From the NCBI RefSeq assembly GCF_030035675.1, contig NC_084480.1, forward strand, positions 134,366,738-134,430,737: a DNA stretch of 64,000 nt. Reading direction: 5' to 3'. Positions 56,345 to 64,000 of the stretch are shown here, piece after piece. Under the pieces are notes generated by a model, which was given only the letters and a program-made list of their open reading frames with translations, made no database searches and had not been told where the DNA came from. Position numbers and translations under genes: made by a program. Every line of letters starts with the position of its first letter. Position 1 is the first letter of the stretch. This stretch comes from Rhineura floridana (taxonomy: Eukaryota > Chordata > Lepidosauria > Squamata > Rhineuridae).

Positions 56345-57538
56345 AGTTGGGTATGGAAGGGTGGGATCTTCTAGACGGCCTACTTACCAAGTGGCAAGGG
56401 ATCCTGCCACAGATCTCAAACTGGGGGGAGGTAGTGAGCGGGGTACCACAGGGCTCAATTCTTTTTATTAATGACTTGGATTAGGGGGTACATGGAATGC
56501 TTCTCAAATTTGCCTATGATACAAAATTGGGAGAGATAGCTAATACCCTGGAGGATAGAAACAAAATTCAAAGTGATGTTGCTAGGCTGGAGCACTGTGC
56601 TGAAAACAACAGAATGAAATTTAACATGGTTAAGTGCAAAGTTCTACACCTAGGAAAAAGAAACCAAGTGCATGGGGGATATGAGGCTCAGCAATATTAC
56701 ATGCAAGAAGCATCTTGGAATTGTTGTTGATCACAAGCTAAATATGAGTCAACAGTGGAATGTGACTGCAAAAAAAAGGCAAATGCTGTTTTAGGCTGGG
56801 TTAACAGAAGTATAGTTTCCAAATCTTGTGAAATACTAGTTCCCCTCTATTCAGCACTGGTTAGGCTTCATCTTGAGTAGTGCATCCAGTTCTGGACATC
56901 ACACTTTAAGAAAGATGCAGACAAACTGGAGGGCAACAAGGATGTTCAGGACTGGGAACAAAAATGTATGTGTACTGCCTTCAAGTCGATTCCGACTTAT
57001 GGCAACCCTATGAATAGGGTTTTCATGAGGCTGAGAGGCAGTGACTGGCCCAAGGTCATTCAGTGAGCTTCATGGCTGTGTGGGGATTTGAACCAGGTCA
57101 TAGTCCAACACTTTAACCACTACACCAAAAGCCCTGTGAGGAGAGACTGAAAGAACTGGGCATATTTAACCTTGAAAAGAGAAGAATGAATGGAGATATG
57201 ATAGCACTCTTCAAGTATTTGAAAGGTTGTCACAGACAGGAGGGCCAGGATCTCTTCTTGATCGTCCCAGAATGCAGGACACGGAATAATGGGCTCAAGT
57301 TACAGGAAGTCAGATTTCAACTAAACATCAAGAAAAATGTCATACCTGTTAGAGAGGTATGACAATGGAATCAATTACCTAGGGAGATAGTGGGCTCTCC
57401 AACACTGGAGGCATTCAAGAGGCAGCTGGACAGCCCCCTGTCAGGTATGCTTTAATTTGGATTCCTGCACTGAGCAGGGGGCTGGACTCAATGGCCTTAT
57501 AGGCCCCTTCCAACTGTAGTATTCTATGATTCTATGAA
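56345..57538 (+). mobile_element. CR1 LINE, 5'-truncated, split by a SINE
   Basis: 'agcggggtaccacagggctc' encodes the VPQGS region of the RT. A frame at 56497-56730 gives 'LLKFAYDTKLGEIANTLEDR' (FADD-type catalytic region, degraded) and 'MKFNMVKCKVLHLGKRNQ'. After the SINE the 3' UTR resumes: 'gaaagaactgggcatattta', 'tagtgggctctccaacactg', ending 'atgattctatga'. This is the classic CR1 end. ORF2 is frameshifted. Confidence 0.9.
56963..57128 (-). mobile_element. tRNA-derived SINE with BovB-like tail, inside CR1
   Basis: The reverse complement of the 1217-1445 family: 'cttcaagtcgattccgactt', 'gggatttgaaccaggtcata', 'ccaacactttaaccacta'. The body between head and tail is shortened. It inserted into the CR1 3' UTR, so it is younger than the CR1. 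Confidence 0.88.
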
Positions 57539-58503
57539 AGCAGCACACCCAAACAGAGGTATTATGTTGTTGTCATCCCATCCCGGTGTTAAGCTTCCCA
57601 CATACATCTCTACCATTGCAAAAACACAAGGCAAATGCTTTCTTCTTGTTCTTCTGCTTTGTCTTCTTATTTTTTCCTCAGCTTGTTCTTTTGTTTCTTT
57701 TAATGTCCCGGAGTGCCATCTTCTCCCAAACATGCATCCAGAATCTCGCAGGATGGGGGTAAAGCTGTTAGGAGGAATACCTTGACTCAGAGAAACAAGA
57801 AATGGGGAAAGGGTTAAGCACTCTTCCTCCTTCTCTGCTCTACAGCCCTGTGTCTCACCACTATTTTTCTTGTTAATGGCATACGCTTGTGCATAATGTG
57901 TAGCTAGTTCTTGAAGTTTTAATTATTTTCCCTCAGCCGATCCCAAAGTACCTTCTTTATCTTCCATGGAGGCCCTCTATGTCCTTTGAGAAACGTTAAG
58001 AAAGACGCCTGTGAAATATTGAGCCATTGGTCTGATAACGTATGCTAATTCCTGCAGCGTAAGGATGAAAATTATTCATCACACATTTTTCATATGGATG
58101 ATTAGTGTAAACAATGTGCCACACTAAATGACAAGGGAGAACGTGCATTTAATGCCCTAATGGACCACTTGGGTTTTGCATTGTTTTGTTTCACTGTAAT
58201 AAATATTATAAATTTGCCTTAGCTTAGCTCTGCTCTAAGTGAATTGTTCCATTTTTGTGGCTAAATTTAAAACCTAAGCAGTAAGGCAGTTACAATTGTC
58301 TTTTGAGCTATGCTCTTCCTAATGAACTGGCAGTGCTTATAAGTAAATAATCAAAAATACAGCTGTAATACTTGGAACAAAACAAGGAGAGAGTGTGAAG
58401 GAAGGTTACTTATAACAGAATGGAGCCCATTTTGCTCTCTACCAGGACAGTAAGTATGTGTGGGGTGGGGGGGAAACAAATTCTCTTTTTCTTCACTTAT
58501 CAG
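57539..58503. other. Non-repetitive stretch, possible conserved non-coding element
   Basis: 57890-58260 has balanced, repeat-free sequence with homeobox- and octamer-like motifs ('ttttaattattttc', 'tatgctaattcc', 'aaattattcatc'). No open frame supports a gene. Conservation cannot be judged without alignment. Confidence 0.35.
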
Positions 58504-58947
58504 TAGGGACAGTGGAGAAATGCAATTTGGTTAGCATTGAAAGCTGAATTTATCAAATTTGCACTTTCTGAAACAATACGAGAACCGAAACACAGCCATC
58601 CTTTGAAATTTGCACTTTTCCAAATTTTGCAATGCAGTTCACCAAACAATGTTCACAAAAATAAGTTGGGGGGGAAAGTGCATAAAAATGAATATATTAG
58701 TGAAAATAACACACAAAAATGCATCATATTAAAAGCAATTGCTTGCAAAAATGTGCACATTAGTCAAAACTGAAGACAAAAATGTGTTTATTAGGAGATA
58801 TTCACACTAAAATGCTGAAGAATTTTCATGAGGATCCTTTTTTTAAAAAGAAAATCACAAATTACTGCAGAAATGTAGAGAACTGAATTTAGGTTTGGAA
58901 AAATTAGAAACTGAGAGAACTGAAACGGTTAGATCTTTCTATCCCTA
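58504..58947 (+). mobile_element. hAT-like non-autonomous element, family C, 444 bp
   Basis: Starts 'tagggacagtggagaaatg' and ends 'gatctttctatcccta'. It is flanked by 'cttatcag' (58496-58503) and 'cttatcaa' (58948-58955), 7 of 8. This is the reference uninterrupted copy. The 78-codon frame inside is chance. Confidence 0.85.
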
Positions 58948-59874
58948 CTTATCAAAAAGAAAAAGGGATTCATTCTGCCCCTCCTCCTTACCAGGATGGT
59001 AAGGGGGAGGGGAGAAAATGGTACAGAGGTGGTGTTACCTCCAGAGGCATCTTGCCCAGGACCCCTGAAACCTGGTATCACCCTTGCCAAAGCATATCTT
59101 TTATCATCTGTCTTCCTTCCCTTCCTGTGACCAAGTGGCATTCTCGGCTATTCCCATCACTCCCTCCATTAATTATGGTTCTGTGGGCTTTGGCAGTCAT
59201 AGTTGATTGGCAGGGCTGGAAAGGAATTTTTCCAGGCAGCCACAATTGGCTCATTGACGTGGTGACAGGTTGTATTTCCTTCTCTCACCTTTTTGAGCGT
59301 GGCAAATACACTGGGGGTTTAAGTTCTCAGTGATTCTGCTGTTCTATTTTTGGCCAGGCTGTTAACGTGCTTTGTCACAGCTTCAACCTGGTTTAGGGAC
59401 GTGCTAGAATTCAGTCCAATTCTAACTTGGTACCACATTTTCGATAAATTTGCTTATTCTCTATCGTTGCTGATCAGATTTTTGTGTAACAATTTTCTGC
59501 AGCTATTTTTGAAAATGTTTTTTAGAAAAAAATCTGCCTTTAAAATATTGATATTAAGAATGATTTTATCAATATTCCATTTCATTTATATTTTCTTTCA
59601 ATATACCAATATTTCCTTTAAAATTAATATCAATATTATGAACGAACTCAAATCGATACCAGACTGGTAGGTTGATGGAATGCTTTCAAGAAGGCTCCGG
59701 CCAGTGGATCCCATTCCTAACCTGGATACAGTCTGGGATGGGAAGAGAAGAGAGTTGAATTAGCTGGGATTGAATTTGGGTACCAAAGCACTTGAACCAG
59801 CATTTTAATCAGAGTGGGTGGGCCCATTCCACTGAAGAACTAAAAAGGGTTCAATAAGGAGGATGGACCTTTTT
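58948..59874. other. Intergenic, AT-rich
   Basis: 59400-59660 is very AT-rich. Nothing is recognised. Confidence 0.45.
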
Positions 59875-60075
59875 GGAGAAGGGCTGCAGCTCAGTGGTAG
59901 ACATCTGCTTTGTGTGCAAAAGGTCCTAGGTTCAATCCGCAGTGTCCCCACATATTGCTGGGAATGTACCTTGTCTGAAACCATGGAGAGCTGCTGCCTG
60001 TCAGTGTAGACAATACTGAGCTGAATGGACCAGTGGGTCTGTGGGTCTGTCTATAAGGGAGCTTCTTATGTTCTG
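59875..60075 (+). mobile_element. tRNA-derived SINE
   Basis: Box A 'cagctcagtggtagacat', box B 'aggttcaatccgc', body 'gagagctgctgcctgtcag', 'tagacaatactgagctgaat', end 'gggagcttcttatgttc'. Same family as 42330-42515 and 30129-30832. Confidence 0.9.
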
Positions 60076-60281
60076 TTTTTTCAAAACTTTGCAATTCTCT
60101 CCTTGAGGCAAGTACACAGATATCCTCTTAGGCCAGTGGAAATTCAATAAATCAGTCCCCTGCATGCACAATGTGTTGAGATGGTACAGGATATCATGCC
60201 ATTCTAAGATGCTACTCATGCTATAAAAAAACAAACCAGAGCAGAATTTGTTGGTTGCATACCTGTTACGGCGGCTTGACT

Positions 60282-60590
60282 TATTTATTTGTTTATTTTC
60301 TTTAACAAAATTTATATACCACTTGATTGTAAAAAACAGCAACAACCTCTAAGTGGTTTACAAGAAACATTAAAATTATCAATAAAAACAGTTAAAACAA
60401 GAAATTAAAAATATTTGAAAAACAATATAAATCAGCAGTAAAAAGATCAAAACACACCAACTTCTAGGTAGGCTTGCCTAAACAGAAATGTTTTAAGCAG
60501 GTGCCAAAAAGAATACAGTGAAGGTGCCTGTCTGATGTCAATAGGCAGGGGGTTCTAAAGTGTAGGTGCTGCCACATAATGATTTCTTAC
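60282..60590 (-). mobile_element. L2/CR1-group LINE 3' end
   Basis: 'tatataccacttgattgtaa', 'ctaagtggtttacaagaaac', then 'gcctaaacagaaatgtttta' and 'ggtgccaaaaagaata' correspond to the reverse of 'LFRQAF' and the 3' UTR seen at 39640-40150. Confidence 0.7.
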
Positions 60591-61263
60591 AATTTCATCC
60601 ACCCATACCCAACTTTAAATTCCTGCAAAAGCCCAGAATAAAGCTATAGCCTGTTTAAAAATGTGTGCTTTTGACTTCCTTTTAGCCTTGTCCTGCAAAT
60701 GATGTACAATGATATTTACACTTGACAATATTTGACAGTTGATATTAAATGACATTTAGACTTTGACCTTTTTGATAGTTAACATGGAATTGGATTTTTG
60801 ACTGTACTTGATCATTGACTTTAATGGTATTTCGTAACTGACAGAATTTGATGGATGACATGCAATGACACTTAATATCATGACAATCTTTTATACTGGC
60901 AGTCAGGAGAAGGCCTCCCAGCAAGTCCATAGCATACAATTTTTGAAGTAAAAGTTCCCATTCAAAATGTAGATTTGAATTTTCTACGCAGTTTCCTGTT
61001 TTAAATTTAAACAAAATGTTAGCAAATTTCAAATATATGCCACTATTGGTTTAGCCCTAAAAATGGGCCTACTTCGGGGCTTTTTCTGATATTACAACCC
61101 TAGTACAAACTAGTGAGCCTTATACACAGTGGGTTATATTCAACAAACTACTGCTCAGAGTAAACCCATTGAAATTAATGAACCTGTTTGTCATATCTAT
61201 TAATTTCAATGGGTTTGCTCTGTGTAGGACTAGCACTGAAGATGGCCATGTACTTGGATTGCT
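60591..61263. other. Intergenic with TGACA-like repeated motifs
   Basis: 60710-60880 repeats loose TTGACA / GACATTTA strings, similar to 19940-20095. A block near 61145-61240 holds inverted 'aaacccattgaaattaatg' and 'attaatttcaatgggttt'. Confidence 0.4.
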
Positions 61264-62690
61264 TCTTTCTTTCTTTCTTTATATCCCACCCTTCCTTCCA
61301 GCAGGAGCCCAGGGCGGCAAACAAAAGTACTAAAAGCACTTTAAACCATCATAAAAACAGACTTTAAAATACAAAAATAAATAAAACCAAAAAACTTTTA
61401 AAACTTTTTTTAAAAAAGCTTTCAAAACATCTTTTTAAAAAAGGTTAAAAACATATTGTTTTTCGTTTTTTTAAAAAGGTTTAAAAACAGATTAAAAAGC
61501 AATTCCAACATAGATGCAGACTGGGATAAGGTCTCAATTTAAAAGGCTTGTTGAAAGAGGAAGGCCTTCAATAGGCGCCTAAAAGATAACAGAGATGGCG
61601 CCTGCCTAATATTTAAGGGGAGAGAATTCCACAGGGTAGGTGTCGCTACACTAACGGTCCATTTCCTATGTCATGTGGAACGGACCTCCTGATAAAATGG
61701 TATCTGCAGGAGGCCCTCACCTGCACAGCGCAGTGATCGATTGGGTATATAAGGGGTAAGATACTCTTTCAGGTATCCTGGTCACAAGGTGTATAGGGCT
61801 TCGTACACCAAAGCTAGAACCTTGAACTTGGCCCAGTAGCAAATGGGCAGCCAGTGCAATTCTTTCAGCAGTGGGGTGACATATTGACAATAACCTGCCC
61901 CAGTGAGCAGTCTCACCACCCCATTTTGCACCAGCTGCAACTTCCAGACCAACCTCAAGGGCAGCCCACATAGAATGCATTACACAAATCCAGCCTTGAG
62001 GTTACCAGTGTGTGAACAACAGTGGTCAGGCTATCCCAGTCCAGAAATGGCTGCAGCTGTCTTACCAGCCAAACCTGGTAAATAGTACTCCGAGCCACGG
62101 AGGTCACCTGGCCTCTCGCGACAAAGATGGAAGCAGGAGCACCCCCAGACTATAGACCTGCTCTTTCAGAGGGAGTACAACCCCATCCAAAGCAGGCAAC
62201 TGACCAATTATCCAAACTTGGGAACCTCCAACCCACAATGCCTCCTTCTTGCTAGGATTCAGACTCAGTTTTTTGGCCCTGATCCAGCCCACCACCGAGT
62301 CCAGGCAGAGGTCCAGGGCTTGCACGGCCTCTCCCAATTCAAATGTTACAAAGAAATAGAGCTGGGTATCATCAGCATACTGCTGACACCTTGCCCCAAA
62401 TCTCCTGATGACTGCTCCCAAGGGATTCATATAGATGTTAAACAGCATGGGGAACAAGATGGCACCCTCTGGCACCCCACAGCACAACTGCCAGGGGGGT
62501 GAAAGACAATCACCCAATACTATTCTCTGAAAATGACCTTGGAGATAGGATCGGAACCACTGTAAAACAGTGCCTCTGATACCCATCTCACTGAGTCGGC
62601 CCAGAAGTATACCATGGTCAATGGTATCAAAAGCTGCTGATAGATCAAGTAAGAATAACAGGGTCACACTCCCCCTGTCCTTCTCCCAAT
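61264..62690 (-). mobile_element. L2/CR1-group LINE, 5'-truncated
   Basis: The minus-strand frame 62104-62667 encodes 187 residues of the RT: 'LLDLSAAFDTIDHGILLGRL', 'CGVPEGAILFPMLFNIYM', YADDTQ catalytic box at about 62367-62384, and 'ALDGVVLPLKEQVYSLGVLL'. Downstream, frames are broken but 'QLQPFLDWDSLTTVVHTLV', 'LHWLPICYWAKFKVLALVY' and 'LLSFRRLLKAFLFQQAF' can be traced. The 3' UTR ends 'aaggaagggtgggatataaa' and (GAAA)n at 61263-61280. Confidence 0.9.
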
Positions 62691-62704
62691 AAAGGTCATC
62701 AGGA

Positions 62705-62755
62705 TTTGATGGCCTTATAGACCCCTTCCAACTCTACTTTTCTATGATTCTACCG
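62705..62755 (+). mobile_element. CR1 LINE 3' terminus
   Basis: 'gatggccttatagacccctt' 'ccaactctacttttctatgat' is the last 50 bases of CR1, adjoining the L2/CR1-group copy. Confidence 0.75.
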
Positions 62756-64000
62756 GTTCAGTAGAAGGTGAATCCAGTTCCATATAGAATCCATACAGAA
62801 GGAACATTTCTCTAGATTTGAAATTGAGACTGATCCAGCAAAAATTGATGTTTTGGGTATATTGGATCCCACTATGTCTTTGTAGGCATACATTGTCTAA
62901 TACAGATAGATACCAGAGGTGTAATGCTGAAAGTGCCTCGTTGAAGCATATGATGTGGCCATGCCCAGTGATACATTCCTTTTGGTCTGTAGCTGTTGTC
63001 TATATTTATTTTGTACTGGCAAAATCTTTGATGTTTCCAGATATTTATGTACTTTAGATTATATTCCTGAAGAATGACAGGGCAATAGAAGTGAATTTAG
63101 AGAACCCCTATGGTCGCTAAGAGACTTTGTGCCTGGAAGGATTAACACCCATCATCTATTATGCAATGGTCTGAGGACTTCCATGTCCTTGCTACATTTG
63201 AACATGTATAAATACCAGTCTCATGTAGATATCTATTTGGACATCTGGAGTCCTTATATTGACATATATTTTTAATTTTAGATGGAAGTACTGATGGTTA
63301 TTGTATCCTTAACATGAGCTGACTGTTTTTTGTCATTGTGGTTTTTCACATAAATTATTTAAAATTTAGCAATGTTATCTGTATCATTTTGAGTCTCATG
63401 CCTGGTTTACTCATGAATAATTTCTCTTCACATGAGTAGTCCTCATCCTACATGAATAGACATAGGGTTGGATCCACACATTTCCAGTGGTAGGAAAATC
63501 CCCTGAGCAAAGTTCCATTCAGTAGAGTAGGGGAGGAAATTTTTGCTGATTTCTCCAACCCATCAGAATAACATGAGAGATGGCACTGAGGGATGCAGGA
63601 GATGGAGAGGAATCAGCAAAAGTCATCTCTCCTTTTCACCCATAGTATCTCTTTTTCTATTAAAGGTGAAATCTCGTTCATAATGTATGGATTGGGCAAT
63701 CACAGATATAGCTGACAGCAATTCCATTGATTGTGTCAACCATTATTCTTCCAGACATCTCAGTCCTAAGAATTTCTGTCCACCCTACTGACTCACTAAT
63801 GTCATCTGAATTCCTGGGCCAGAAGGATTCTGGGCTATTGTGTGGTCAATCTGTGGTGAAAGCGGGGAGCTCTTCCCCGTCTGCTCTCACTGTCCTAGGA
63901 GTCAATCCCCGGCCTTGGGCAATTGATCCCAGCAAATCCTGGTTTGCCAAGGTTGTGCACGTCAACACCAACCCTACAAGGTAGTACTGCCACCACCCTT
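62756..64000. other. Intergenic
   Basis: Two weak inverted strings, 'tttttgctgatttctcc' (63540) and 'gaggaatcagcaaaagtc' (63608), suggest a decayed palindromic element at about 63460-63690. No gene is seen. Confidence 0.4.

Noticed and set aside
58537-58773. 78-codon frame with Lys/Asn-rich protein
   Set aside because: Lies wholly inside the non-coding family C element; the other copies do not keep the frame.

Overview
This looks like nuclear DNA of a squamate reptile (lizard or snake lineage). The evidence is the repeat content: tRNA-headed SINEs with BovB-type tails (Sauria SINE structure), BovB/RTE 3' ends, CR1 3' ends, many L2/CR1-group LINE copies, and very many small palindromic hAT-like elements. 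There are no operons or bacterial signals. The species cannot be named from what I can read.

Only one convincing host protein gene is present: a 577-codon Topors-like E3 ligase on the minus strand (4986-6719). It has an N-terminal C3HC4 RING, the conserved Topors block after it, an acidic stretch, and a pair of SUMO-interaction-like motifs near the C-terminus. A good splice acceptor lies just before its ATG and a poly(A) signal about 90 bases after its stop. The rest is intergenic or intronic DNA.

Layout: 1-4.9 kb, small MITEs, a SINE with a 12-bp target duplication, and a decayed LINE. 5.0-6.7 kb, the Topors-like gene. 6.9-8.4 kb, LINE 3' ends. 8.4-10.4 kb, unique sequence. 10.4-14.5 kb, a large dispersed repeat carrying a broken endogenous retrovirus (11625-14296). 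16-23 kb, MITEs, some nested, and a second inverted copy of the large repeat. 24.2-26.1 kb, a hAT-like element followed by the best preserved LINE. 27.5-29.7 kb, a LINE of a different clade, apparently inside a DNA-transposon-like repeat. 30.1-30.8 kb, a SINE hit twice at one 8-bp target. 32-38 kb, more MITEs. 44.4-46.3 kb, a minus-strand LINE and a 5S rRNA/CR1 chimera. 47.4-49.0 kb, an inverted LINE and two LTR-like or LINE tails. 51.5-52.9 kb, a young SINE and DNA elements. 53.5-57.5 kb, BovB pieces, a 5S-headed SINE and a CR1 interrupted by a SINE. 58-64 kb, a possible conserved non-coding block, MITEs and another minus-strand LINE.

The main biological interest is in the repeats. Two different 5S rRNA-headed chimeras occur, one with the Sauria SINE body and BovB tail and one with a CR1 tail. 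Several non-autonomous hAT-like families can be defined here from their ends and 8-bp target duplications. The nested insertions give a relative order of events.
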